A DNA stretch of 64,000 nt from Verrucomicrobiota bacterium (GTDB lineage Bacteria; Verrucomicrobiota; Verrucomicrobiia; Opitutales; Opitutaceae), in assembly GCA_023391285.1 (NCBI GenBank), contig JAEWBF010000067.1, forward strand, positions 11,442 through 75,441. Reading direction: 5' to 3'. Made by a program: the position numbers and the translations under genes. Numbering within the stretch: the stretch's first letter is position 1; each line of letters begins with the position of its first letter. The notes under the pieces were generated by a model. The model did not search any database and was not told where the DNA came from. It saw nothing but the letters and a program-made list of their open reading frames with translations. Shown here piece after piece: positions 43,968 to 52,795 of this stretch.

Positions 43968-46402
43968 CCGTCTCAGCCGCCTCCAACATCCCGGATCGGC
44001 GCTCCCCGGCGAATGCCCGATCACCACGCTGGTTCGCATTCATCTGGCTCGCACTCTTGGCCTTCGCGGCGGTCGCCGTTCTCCGGACGAATCTCGCCCA
44101 TCTGCACTGGGTATCCGAACTTTCGATGCAGGGCAGCCCCCCGCCGCCCCTCGATGCCGATTCACCGACCGGCTACGCTCATGGTCAGCGCCATTTTCTT
44201 GGCGCGCAGGAACGAGGGGAAACCTACCGCTGGATCGCCGTCGCGCAGGACGCTGCCGCAAAAGGCCCATTCGCCACCAACACCTACGAAAGCGACTCCC
44301 TTCCGACGGGCCGCCCGCAGCTGCTGCCCCGGCTCTTTCTTTTTTGGACGTGTGCGATCGGCTGGGGCATCCACGTTGTTACGGGCGATTCGTTGGGGCT
44401 GTCGATCGAACGCGCCGCGTTGTGGGAGCCGCTTATCTCCCATCTGATCGCGTTGGTCGGCGCCGCGTGGTTCATGGGACGTCGCCATGGACTCGCGGCT
44501 GCAGCGACCGCCGCGATGGTGGTCGCTTTCTTCCCGCCCATCGCCGGCCAATTCCTGCCGGGAGTCCTCACGGCCCGCACCTGGGCGCTGCTTCTCGCGG
44601 CACTCGCCATCGCATTGAACCTGCCGCGGTCCGACTCCGCGAAGTCTCACTTACCGCTCTCGCTCGGCGCCGCCGTTGCTGCCGCCGCTGCGCTGTGGCT
44701 GGATCCGGTGTTCGGTTTTCCCGCCGTCCTGATTTCCGCCGCCTTCGCCGCGACCGCCATTTTCGCGCAACGGGCAACATTGCCCTGCCTGCGCTGGGCA
44801 CTGGTAGGATCGACTCTTACTCTCGCCGGTTGGCTGATCGACCGTGCTCCCTGGGATCCGAGCGCCAGCGAACTCCGCTACCTGCACCCGCTCTATGCCT
44901 TCGCGTGGCTGGGACTCGGTCTTGCCCTCCACGGCGCTCAACACCTGCGCGCAAACGGCACGCGGCGGAAACTCCGCTGGCTCGAAATCACCGCCGCCGT
45001 GCCGCTCATCGGCGCGCTGATCTACGTGCAGATTGGCCACGCCTTCAAGGGTTGGCTGTATCCAAGCGTCTGGATACGCCGCTTCTCGTCGCTCGACGAT
45101 TCGTTTCCAGCGGACCATCTGCTCGCCTGGATCGGCCGGGCTTCGTTCCTCGAGGCAGCCTTCGTTACAACTCCGTTGCTCGCAGCAGCCGTCCTTCTCG
45201 CCGCCGCCGCGTTGCGCATCCGTCGCTCCACCCCGTGGCGAGAGTCCTGGATCCCGGCGCTCGCCACGCTCTGGCTCGCTGTGGTTCTTTTCGCTGTGTT
45301 TCGCGTGCGCTGGAGCGCCGCGGCCATGCTCGTCGCGCTGCCCCTCCTCTGGTCGCTCGCCACCCATCACTTCGCCACTCGCCAACGAATTTCCGGCGCG
45401 ATCGGCGTGTCATTCGTGTTGGCGCTCGCGGCTTGGAATCTGGCCCTGCCGTCGTCGTGGCAGCGTCCGTCCGCCGGACGCGAACCAACGCAGGCCGATC
45501 TTCAAGCACTCGTTTACCGGCACCTCGCTCACTGGCTCGCCTCCCACTCGCCTCCGCAGAGCGTGGCCGCGCTCGCGCCGCCGGAGCTGTCCGACTCGCT
45601 CGTCTTCCACGGCGCGTCTCGCGTGCTCATGTCGACGGCGTGGGAAGCCTATCCCGGCCAAATCGCCGCCACGCGCATCCTCAGCTCGCTCGAGCCCACC
45701 GAAGCCGAAGCCGTTTTGGGAGCCCACGGGGTCACGCATCTCGTCCTGCCGTCCTGGGACAAAGTCCTGCCCCTCTTCGTGCGCAAGCCGGAAGGCGAAC
45801 CCCGCGAACCTCTGCTGGAGCTGCTCCAACGCTGGCTCCACCCCGCCTACCTGAAGCCGCTTCCGTATCACTTGCCCGCGCATCCGGGATCGAAAGCCGA
45901 TCACATCGTCGTCTTCAAAGTGATCCCGCACGAGGACGAGGCGCTCTCCCTCAGCCGTCTGGCCGAATACTTCATCGAAATGGAACGCCCCGAACCCGCC
46001 GGATTGGCGGCGCGCGTGCTGGCCGATGCCTTCCCCGACGATCCCAATGCGGCCATTGCCCGCGCCACGTTCTACGCTTCCGCGCAAAAATCGGCCGAGC
46101 TCGAACGTGAGTTGGATCGCCTCGCGTCCGACGTCGCCGCGGACCGCGTTCCGTTCCTCTGGGATCGTCGTGTGCAACGCGCCATCGTTTTTGCCCTGGG
46201 CCGGCGCAACGACCTCGCGCGCCGCGAGGTCGAAGCCTGTCTCGCGACCGCGTCCCGCGAAGAGCTTCACGAGCTCACTCCGTTGCAAGCTTATCGGCTG
46301 CACACGATCGCGCGGCGTTTGCGGATCACGCTTCCTGACCCCGAACTCGCCGAACTCCTCGCGCAACTCGCCCGCGAACTTTCGCCCGCGGGCTCCGAGT
46401 AA
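43964..46402 (+). CDS. multi-pass membrane protein with C-terminal helical-repeat domain (possible GT-C type)
   Basis: 812 residues; ATG 43964 overlaps the upstream TGA (ATGA). About eleven hydrophobic helices lie between residues 20 and 490 (for example WFAFIWLALLAFAAVAVL, IPALATLWLAVVLFAVF), with a long first external loop (about 42-125). The soluble C-terminal part (about 500-812) has repeated helical pairs resembling TPR (EPAGLAARVLADAFPDD, NAAIARATFYASA). The layout recalls GT-C glycosyltransferases such as STT3-like or PMT-like proteins, but no DXD-type motif can be assigned with confidence. Co-translation with the FG-GAP/UnbV gene suggests they act together. Confidence 0.72.
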   Translation: MTVSAASNIPDRRSPANARSPRWFAFIWLALLAFAAVAVLRTNLAHLHWVSELSMQGSPPPPLDADSPTGYAHGQRHFLGAQERGETYRWIAVAQDAAAKGPFATNTYESDSLPTGRPQLLPRLFLFWTCAIGWGIHVVTGDSLGLSIERAALWEPLISHLIALVGAAWFMGRRHGLAAAATAAMVVAFFPPIAGQFLPGVLTARTWALLLAALAIALNLPRSDSAKSHLPLSLGAAVAAAAALWLDPVFGFPAVLISAAFAATAIFAQRATLPCLRWALVGSTLTLAGWLIDRAPWDPSASELRYLHPLYAFAWLGLGLALHGAQHLRANGTRRKLRWLEITAAVPLIGALIYVQIGHAFKGWLYPSVWIRRFSSLDDSFPADHLLAWIGRASFLEAAFVTTPLLAAAVLLAAAALRIRRSTPWRESWIPALATLWLAVVLFAVFRVRWSAAAMLVALPLLWSLATHHFATRQRISGAIGVSFVLALAAWNLALPSSWQRPSAGREPTQADLQALVYRHLAHWLASHSPPQSVAALAPPELSDSLVFHGASRVLMSTAWEAYPGQIAATRILSSLEPTEAEAVLGAHGVTHLVLPSWDKVLPLFVRKPEGEPREPLLELLQRWLHPAYLKPLPYHLPAHPGSKADHIVVFKVIPHEDEALSLSRLAEYFIEMERPEPAGLAARVLADAFPDDPNAAIARATFYASAQKSAELERELDRLASDVAADRVPFLWDRRVQRAIVFALGRRNDLARREVEACLATASREELHELTPLQAYRLHTIARRLRITLPDPELAELLAQLARELSPAGSE

Positions 46403-46414
46403 CACGGCTTCAAC

Positions 46415-46603
46415 CTACCGAAGCCGTCCCCTCATCGCGTCCAAGCGGTCCTCCCGGCCAAATAGCTCGGGAATCTTTCCCCCCTCGTTCTCCCAGCGCG
46501 CGATCGCTTTTTTCACGACCGCATCGCCGAACACGGGCGCACGCCGCTCGAGCGAAACAGGATGCGAGTAATTGCGGTTTTCGAAATACAACGTCGAATT
46601 CAT
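46415..46603 (-). CDS. small protein of unknown function
   Basis: 62 residues from ATG 46603 (MNSTLYFENRNYSHPVSLER), charged and soluble, ending IPELFGREDRLDAMRGRLR. No family recognised. It is predicted by its Opitutaceae-like composition and by filling the gap after the membrane protein gene; an upstream in-frame ATG at 46675 is less likely. A hairpin (ACGGCTTC, 46404-46411 with 46420-46427) overlaps its end and may terminate the convergent gene. Confidence 0.5.
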   Translation of the reverse strand: MNSTLYFENRNYSHPVSLERRAPVFGDAVVKKAIARWENEGGKIPELFGREDRLDAMRGRLR

Positions 46604-46705
46604 GCCTCCACCATAGCGCTTCCCGCACGCCCTTGCTACTGCGCGAACCGGCGCGGGGCTATGCGCCATTTGCATAACCCATCCGTGGCCTGAACTGTCA
46701 GTGTT

Positions 46706-48208
46706 TCACCGCACCCGCTCACCATTACCCAATGCGGCCGCCTCGTCCTCGGGTTCGGGAGGAAACGCCTGCGCAATGGTTTCCCGGATTCGGTCTTCGT
46801 CCGGCGAGTGCGCGAGCACCGTCACCTGATCCCAGCCTTGCAGCCGCGTCTCGCCTTTCGGCAACACGACCTGATCTCCGCGCGTGACGAGCGTGATCAC
46901 CGCCCCTTCGGGCAGCGACAGATCGCGGATGCGCGGACCTTCCCGCCCGCGCGGTCCCGGCAGGTCCAGGACCACCATGTCGTAATCGCTTTTTGCCATC
47001 GTGATCATCTCGAGGCTGAACAGCGCCTTCGGTCGTGCCGGTGCCGCCAGCCCCATCCACTTTGCCACCACGCCAAGGGTCGAACCTTGAACGAGGATCG
47101 ACAGGATCACCGCGAAGAACACCAGGTTGAACACTTCGTTTCCGATCTCCAGACCGGCGGCAGCAGGATACGTCGCGAGCACGATCGGCACCGCGCCGCG
47201 CAAACCCGCCCACGAGGCAAACAGCTTGTTCCGAAAGCCAAAGTTCATCCCGATCGTGCCGAGAAAAACGGCCAGCGGCCGCGCGACAAACGTCAACACC
47301 AGGAACAGCAGCAAACCCTGCAGCCACAGATTCGACCACTCGTGCGGAAACACCAGCAGGCCCATCAGCACGAACATGCCAATGTTGACGATCGTCGAGA
47401 GCGCTTCCGAGAAATTCAGCACGCCTTGCTTGTGCACGAAGGTGCGGTTTCCCATCACGAACCCGGCCGTGAAGACCGCGAGCATGCCGCTCGCCTGCGC
47501 CAGCTCCGTGACGCCATACGTCAACATCACGAGGCCCATGAACAACACATAATAATACCCGCGGTCCTGCGGCGTGAGCCGGTTGAACAACCAAATCGTC
47601 ACCCGCCCCGCGACATATCCGATGATCGGACCCGCGCCGAACTTCCAGAAGAAGAGCAACACCGTCATGCTGTCGAAGCGCTCGCCGGACGCGAGGGTCG
47701 CGACCGCCACCGTCGTCAACAAGATCGCCATCGGGTCGTTCGCCGCGCTTTCGATTTCCACCGTCGATGACAGCTTGGGCGGAAGCGATTGCCGCCGCAG
47801 GATCGAGAAAATCGCCGCGGCATCCGTCGACGAGATGATCACCGACAGGAGCAACGACAGCTCCATCGACCAGCCCAACATCCACCGCAACACCGCGAAC
47901 GTGATCGCTGCCGTGAGCAACACGCCCCAGGTCGCCAACCCTCCCGCCGGCAAGGCCACCGCGCGAAAATCGGCGCGCTTCGTCACGAAGCCGCCGTGGA
48001 AAAGAATAAACACCAGCGCCAGATTCGCCGCCTGGTTGGTGAGGACCATGTCGGAGAAATTCCACAGCCCGAGCACGTCGCTCCCGCAGACGATTCCCGT
48101 TCCGAGCGCCACGAGGATGACCGGCACACTCCAGCGTTCGAGCCAGACCGAAGCGATCACGACAGCCACCAGCAACGCGGGAAGAATAAGATAAAGGATC
48201 AGTAGCAT
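46706..48208 (-). CDS. CPA1-family cation/proton antiporter (NhaP2/CvrA type)
   Basis: 500 residues from ATG 48208, directly at the first membrane helix; the upstream extension is hydrophilic. Twelve or so transmembrane helices (about 1-385) include the CPA1 ion-site motif STDAAAIFSIL and ESAANDPMAILL with Asn-Asp, then a soluble C-terminal TrkA-C-like domain (about 405-475; GPRIRDLSLPEGAVITLV). Exchanges K+ or Na+ for protons across the inner membrane, for pH or osmotic control. It diverges from nothing close; the LysR gene follows upstream on the same strand. Confidence 0.9.
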   Translation of the reverse strand: MLLILYLILPALLVAVVIASVWLERWSVPVILVALGTGIVCGSDVLGLWNFSDMVLTNQAANLALVFILFHGGFVTKRADFRAVALPAGGLATWGVLLTAAITFAVLRWMLGWSMELSLLLSVIISSTDAAAIFSILRRQSLPPKLSSTVEIESAANDPMAILLTTVAVATLASGERFDSMTVLLFFWKFGAGPIIGYVAGRVTIWLFNRLTPQDRGYYYVLFMGLVMLTYGVTELAQASGMLAVFTAGFVMGNRTFVHKQGVLNFSEALSTIVNIGMFVLMGLLVFPHEWSNLWLQGLLLFLVLTFVARPLAVFLGTIGMNFGFRNKLFASWAGLRGAVPIVLATYPAAAGLEIGNEVFNLVFFAVILSILVQGSTLGVVAKWMGLAAPARPKALFSLEMITMAKSDYDMVVLDLPGPRGREGPRIRDLSLPEGAVITLVTRGDQVVLPKGETRLQGWDQVTVLAHSPDEDRIRETIAQAFPPEPEDEAAALGNGERVR

Positions 48209-48356
48209 GTGAAACGCTTCGCGACTGGAAACTTCAGAAGCTATTATGCAATCTCGGATTCGAAAATTTCCTCGGAATTTTCCGCTCTCCATACACTCCG
48301 CGCGGCTCACCTGCCCCGGCGGCCACGGCGCGCGACCACCGTCGATCCTCCGAACG

Positions 48357-49241
48357 TTACCGCGGTTTCGTCAGCAAACTCACCAGCTCGCGCACCGGCT
48401 CCGTGATTTTTCCGCGGTGCCATGCGACCTGCAGATCCCATTTCGCGGTGGTTCCGCGCAGCGGACGAAAGGCCACTCCCGGCACATTGAATTTCTCGAT
48501 CAACGCCGGCAGCAGCGTCACCGCATTCTCCGCCACCAACAGCGAAAGCGTGTGCGTGAGGCTGTCGGAGTTCTCTATGATCTTGGGCCGGAACCCCGCG
48601 GGCCGGCAGAGCTGAACCATCCAGCTATTGAAGGCCGGGACATCGTCCGGGTTCGCACCGACGAACATCTCTTTTCTCAAATCGGCCAGCGCGACCTCGT
48701 CGCCCGCCGCCAGCGCGTGCGCTTCAGGCAACGCCACCACCACCGGAAACGTCTCGATCCGTCGCACGAAGAACTCCCGCGAAATCGCCGCATTGATGTT
48801 GCCCAACACCACCACGTCCAATTCGCCTCGCCGCAACGCCTCGATCTGCTCGCCCGGCGACAGATCCACCAGATGAACCTTCGTCTCGGGATGCGAGCGC
48901 CGCAGCGAAGCGATCGCCGGATTCAAATAGTCGCTCGCTGCCGACATGATGTAGCCAATGCGCACCGACGCACTTTTCCCGAGCGCCAGTTTCCGCGTTT
49001 CCGCAATCACGATATCGGCTTTTGCCACCACCGGTCTCATCCCTTCGAGCAAGGCATGCCCCGCTGCTGTCAACGCCACGCCGCTCGGACTGCGCTCCAT
49101 CAATTGCCCGCCGACTTCGGCTTCGAGCGTCTGCATCTGACGCGTGAGCGTGGATTGCGAAACGTGCAACTGCTCCGCCGCCTTGCTCATGCTCCCAAAC
49201 TCGGAAATCGCGAAAAAGGAGCGGAGAATGTCGATGTTCAC
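48357..49241 (-). CDS. LysR-family transcriptional regulator
   Basis: 294 residues. N-terminal winged helix-turn-helix (1-62; FFAISEFGSMSKAAEQLHVSQSTLTRQMQ) and LysR substrate domain (about 90-290; RIGYIMSAASDYLNPAIASL, GELDVVVLGNI). The effector is unknown. It lies upstream of the CPA1 antiporter on the same strand (148-nt gap) and downstream of pyruvate kinase, so it may control the antiporter. Confidence 0.92.
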   Translation of the reverse strand: MNIDILRSFFAISEFGSMSKAAEQLHVSQSTLTRQMQTLEAEVGGQLMERSPSGVALTAAGHALLEGMRPVVAKADIVIAETRKLALGKSASVRIGYIMSAASDYLNPAIASLRRSHPETKVHLVDLSPGEQIEALRRGELDVVVLGNINAAISREFFVRRIETFPVVVALPEAHALAAGDEVALADLRKEMFVGANPDDVPAFNSWMVQLCRPAGFRPKIIENSDSLTHTLSLLVAENAVTLLPALIEKFNVPGVAFRPLRGTTAKWDLQVAWHRGKITEPVRELVSLLTKPR

Positions 49242-49310
49242 GATCCGCCATCCTGCTCACCGGCCAAATGAACGCAAGCCATGGGTATGCGCCTCACGCA
49301 TGGCCCGAGA

Positions 49311-50717
49311 CTACGAAACGACGTGAAGTTTCAGGAAATTCGAACCGCGCACACGCCCCGGCGGAACACCGCCGACCACGAGGATTTTGTCCCCCGAATC
49401 CACCAGCTTGCGCGCGCGCAGCGTCTCTTCGGCCACAGCGACCAGACCTTCAAAACTCCCGGCGACGTCGGAGATCAGCAGCGGCGTGATTCCCCAGTGA
49501 AGGTTCAGGGAGTGGTAAACGTCGGCATCCGTCGTCAGCGCGAACAGCGCCGTTTTCGATCGCTCCGCCGCGACCAGCCGCGCCGTATAGCCGCTCGTCG
49601 TCAGCACGACAATCGCACGCACGTTCAGCGAACGCGCCACCGCCGTCGCGCCTTCGCTCAACGCATGCGCGTCCGTGGGGTCGTCCGCGGCATACGCTCT
49701 GAAAACGATCCCCGCTTCCACTTCGGTCGCAATGCGCACCATCATCTCGACCGCCCGCACCGGGTAGGCGCCGACCGCCGATTCGCCGGACAACATCACC
49801 GCGTCCGTGCCATCGATGATCGCGTTCGCCACGTCGCTCGCCTCCGCGCGGGTCGGACGCGCCTCGCGAATCATGCTTTCGAGCATCTGCGTCGCCGTGA
49901 TCACCGGCAGGCCGAGGCGGTTGCACTTCTCGATAATCTGCTTCTGCAACATCGGCACTTTCTCGGGCCGCATCTCGACGCCAAGATCGCCCCGCGCGAC
50001 CATCACGCCATTCACTTCACGGAGGATTTCGTCGAGATTCTCCACCGCTTGCGGCTTCTCGATCTTGGCGACGATCGGCTTCGAAACACCTTTCGCGGCC
50101 AGGAGTCCTTTCAACATCCGCACGTCCGCCGCCGTTCGCACAAAACTCAAGGAGATCCAGTCCACCCCGTGCGCGATCCCGAACTCGAGGTCGCGAATAT
50201 CCTTTTCCGTCAGCGACGGCAGCGGCAGCGCCAGATCGGGGAAGTTCACCCCTTTGCGGCTTTTGAGCACACCGCCTTCGACGACCCGACAACGCAACGC
50301 ACGGCCGCGGACGTCGATGACTTCGAGTTCGAGCAAACCGTCATCGAGCAGGACTCGCGTGCCTGCCTTCGCCCCCTCCGCCAGTTGAGCGTAGTCGACC
50401 GGCACCACCCGCTCGTCTCCGTTGAACTCGCCTTCCGGCACCAGCGAAACAACGCCCTCCGGCTCGAGCGTCATCGCGCCGCCCGTCAGCTGACCGACGC
50501 GAATCTTCGGTCCTTGCAGGTCCTGCAGAATCGTCACGGGCGTCTCGAGCTCTCGCGACAGCGCGCGCACCGTCGCAATCTGCTGCGCATGATCCTCGGC
50601 ACTCCCGTGCGAGAAGTTCAGCCGCGCAACATCCATCCCGGCTTTGATCAGCTGACGCACCACTTCGGGCGAACGGCTCGCAGGGCCAAGAGTGGCGACG
50701 ATTTTGGTGCGACGCAT
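49311..50717 (-). CDS. pyk: pyruvate kinase
   Basis: 468 residues from ATG 50717, the standard family start (MRRTKIVATLGPAS). Conserved active-site elements: RLNFSH at 32-37, LQGPKIR at 68-73, catalytic K218 with E220 in AKIEKPQAV, GDLGVE, ATQMLESM and the signature IDGTDAVMLSGESAVGAYP. Converts phosphoenolpyruvate and ADP to pyruvate and ATP in the last step of glycolysis. Length is normal. The FMN reductase gene ends 38 nt upstream on the same strand. Confidence 0.96.
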   Translation of the reverse strand: MRRTKIVATLGPASRSPEVVRQLIKAGMDVARLNFSHGSAEDHAQQIATVRALSRELETPVTILQDLQGPKIRVGQLTGGAMTLEPEGVVSLVPEGEFNGDERVVPVDYAQLAEGAKAGTRVLLDDGLLELEVIDVRGRALRCRVVEGGVLKSRKGVNFPDLALPLPSLTEKDIRDLEFGIAHGVDWISLSFVRTAADVRMLKGLLAAKGVSKPIVAKIEKPQAVENLDEILREVNGVMVARGDLGVEMRPEKVPMLQKQIIEKCNRLGLPVITATQMLESMIREARPTRAEASDVANAIIDGTDAVMLSGESAVGAYPVRAVEMMVRIATEVEAGIVFRAYAADDPTDAHALSEGATAVARSLNVRAIVVLTTSGYTARLVAAERSKTALFALTTDADVYHSLNLHWGITPLLISDVAGSFEGLVAVAEETLRARKLVDSGDKILVVGGVPPGRVRGSNFLKLHVVS

Positions 50718-50755
50718 AAGGGTTCGGGGCAACTCGCGAAAGCTGTGCACCATAC

Positions 50756-51316
50756 TCAACTTTTCGCGTTCGCAATCACCCACGCTGCGAAGGCTTGGAT
50801 AAATTTCGAAAAGGACGCGCGTGTCAGATCGAGCGCCAGTTTCCCGCTCGTGTCGAACAGTCGATCGGTGCTGCCGATATAGGCCTCCGGCTGCGCCATC
50901 GTGGGCACGTTCAAGCACACGAGAGATTGCCGCAGGTGATGATTCGCGCCGAAACCGCCCAGCGGTCCGATCGATGTGCTCACGACCGCGCCGGGTTTTC
51001 CGTCCCAGGCACTTTCGCCATAAGGACGGGAGCCCACATCGAGGGCGTTCTTCAACACCCCCGGAACGGAGCGGTTATACTCCGGCGTGACGAAAAGCAC
51101 GGCGTCGGACGCTCGGATTCGCTCGCGAAACTCCGTGAATGACGCCGGCGAATCCTCGTCGAGGTCCTGATTGTAATGCGGCAATTGCCCGATCTCGACG
51201 AGATCGAGTTTTAGCTGCGGCGGCGCCAGCTCCGCCAGCGCGTTCGCGATCTGACGGCTCAATGAGCCTTTTCTCAGGCTTCCAACAAGGACAGCAACAG
51301 TGTAGGTGTTCTTCAT
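50756..51316 (-). CDS. NADPH-dependent FMN reductase family protein
   Basis: 186 residues from ATG 51316, which has a good Shine-Dalgarno (GGAG at 51324-51327, seven-base spacing); longer frames are rejected for that reason. Flavodoxin-like fold with GSLRKGSLSRQIANAL phosphate loop and TPEYNRSVPGVLKNALDVGSRP signature. Reduces flavins, quinones or azo-type acceptors with NADPH in the cytoplasm. Located between pyruvate kinase and the VOC gene, same strand. Confidence 0.93.
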   Translation of the reverse strand: MKNTYTVAVLVGSLRKGSLSRQIANALAELAPPQLKLDLVEIGQLPHYNQDLDEDSPASFTEFRERIRASDAVLFVTPEYNRSVPGVLKNALDVGSRPYGESAWDGKPGAVVSTSIGPLGGFGANHHLRQSLVCLNVPTMAQPEAYIGSTDRLFDTSGKLALDLTRASFSKFIQAFAAWVIANAKS

Positions 51317-51323
51317 AAAATAT

Positions 51324-51327
51324 CTCC
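51324..51327 (-). promoter_or_regulatory. Shine-Dalgarno of FMN reductase
   Basis: GGAG seven bases before ATG 51316. It is one of the few clear ribosome-binding sites in the window and fixes the start of this gene. Confidence 0.7.
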
Positions 51328-51437
51328 GTTGCGCCGGCGGCGTCACGCGAAGCGACGCCCGGCTAGGTTGAAAAAGGCGGGCCCGACCGGTTGGCCGGAT
51401 GAGGTTATTCTCTGGACTGAATGACGTGGCTCGGCGG

Positions 51438-51962
51438 TCAGCGCTCAGCCAGAAGCGACTCGAGATCGAGCGCCTCGGTGAACATCGCGATCGATCCATC
51501 GTCGCGGCGCGGCCACTGTTCGCGGGGCCGATCCCAATATAGTTCGAGTCCGTTTCCATCGGGATCGCGCAAGTAAAGTGCTTCGCTCACACCGTGATCC
51601 GACGCTCCATCCAGGCGCACGCCGTGCGCCAGCAATCGCCGTAAAGCGTCCGCGAGGTCCGCGCGTGTCGGATACAGAATCGCCGCGTGATAAAGTCCGG
51701 TGGCGCCCGGAGGAGGCGGCTGGCCGCCCTGGCTTTCCCAGGTGTTGAGCCCGATATGATGATGATAGCCGCCCGCGGACAAAAACGCGGCGTTGCGACC
51801 GAATCGATCCGTCACCTCGAAGCCGAGCACGTCGCGATAAAACGTGATGGCGCGTTCGAGATCCGCGACTTTCAGGTGCACGTGCCCAATGGCTACGCCA
51901 GGGGAGATTGCACGGAACTGAGCCGTTCTGGTTTTCGCGGCCGCGGTGGGAGTCGTTTTCAT
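51438..51962 (-). CDS. VOC-superfamily (glyoxalase/catechol 2,3-dioxygenase-like) protein
   Basis: 174 residues from ATG 51962. One full VOC unit pair with metal-ligand candidates H29 in GHVHLKV, H92 in LYHAAIL and E140 in NGLELYWDRP; the HHHIGLNTW block (67-75) is typical of CatE-like extradiol dioxygenases. It is much shorter than full CatE (about 285), lacking a second domain. Cytoplasmic; same strand as the FMN reductase. Function: metal-dependent dioxygenase or glyoxalase-like, uncertain. Confidence 0.8.
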   Translation of the reverse strand: MKTTPTAAAKTRTAQFRAISPGVAIGHVHLKVADLERAITFYRDVLGFEVTDRFGRNAAFLSAGGYHHHIGLNTWESQGGQPPPPGATGLYHAAILYPTRADLADALRRLLAHGVRLDGASDHGVSEALYLRDPDGNGLELYWDRPREQWPRRDDGSIAMFTEALDLESLLAER

Positions 51963-52152
51963 GGTCCGAAGATAACCCGTCACCGCCTCATTGCCCACTG
52001 CGCCCATCGCGGCGCCGTCATGCGCTTTCCGCATGACCGAAAATTTCTTCATCCTCGAGCCGCAGATTTCCATCGACGTCGTAAATTCCCCGGTAGTCTG
52101 ACGCGGGAGCGCTCGCATCGACACCCCCCCACTCCAACTAGCTTCACCACTC

Positions 52153-52745
52153 ATGGCCCAAGCAGGGACTACACGCCCCACCCGACTCGATCCCCCGGTC
52201 GATCCCGGCGCCGATCATATCCTCGGAAACCCCGCCGCAGAACTTACGTTAGTCGAATATGGCAGCTACGCCTGCCCCTCCTGTCATTCCGCTCACGAAG
52301 TGATTGCCGGCTCCGTTCCATGGAACCTTGGTCGAGCTACGCTGTGCTGCCGCTCTTCGCGCTCGCGAATGCAGGCGTCATCATCTCGCTCGACGTCATT
52401 CAAACGCACGGGAGCTTGATGCTCGCGATCATCCTCGGGCTGGTCGTCGGAAAACCGGTCGGCATGCTCTCGGCTGCCTGGCTGGCCGTTCGCATTGGAT
52501 TCGCCGCCAAGCCCGCGGAGTATTCCTGGCGTCAGCTCGCCGGCGCCGGCGCTCTCGCCGGCATCGGTTTCACGATGTCGCTTTTCATCGCCGGCGAAGC
52601 GTATCCACTCGCCCACGACTTCGCGGCCGCCAAAATCGCGATCTTCACCGCCTCGATCGTCGCGGGAATCGCCGGCACGATGATCCTCTTGCCACGCGGA
52701 GCGCCCCGCGACCACGGCCCTCTCGGTTCGACCAACGGCGGTTGA
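52153..52745 (+). pseudogene. remnant of thioredoxin (DsbA-like)-NhaA Na+/H+ antiporter gene with internal deletion and frameshift
   Basis: The first part (52153-about 52310) starts MAQAGTTRPTRL and encodes a DsbA/thioredoxin-4-like start with LVEYGSYACPSCHSAHEV (CXXC). From about 52320 the frame changes and the sequence is the C-terminal third of NhaA (PWSSYAVLPLFALANAGV, GKPVGMLSAAWLAVRIGF, LAGIGFTMSLFIAGEAYPL), ending at 52745. The rest of the thioredoxin domain and the N-terminal two thirds of the antiporter are absent, so this is the scar of a deletion of more than a kilobase that also shifted the frame. No intact product is possible. Confidence 0.85.
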
Positions 52746-52753
52746 AAGACAAA

Positions 52754-52781
52754 AAGCCCGCTCCCTTTCGGAAGCGGGCTT
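52754..52781 (-). terminator. intrinsic terminator of the aldo/keto reductase gene
   Basis: AAGCCCGCT (52754-52762) pairs with AGCGGGCTT (52773-52781) around a ten-base loop. On the minus strand it is followed by a T-rich run (complement of AAAAA at 52751-52755), 15 bases past the stop. It could also end plus-strand transcripts of the pseudogene. Confidence 0.8.
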
Positions 52782-52795
52782 CGTCTTGTGATGGG

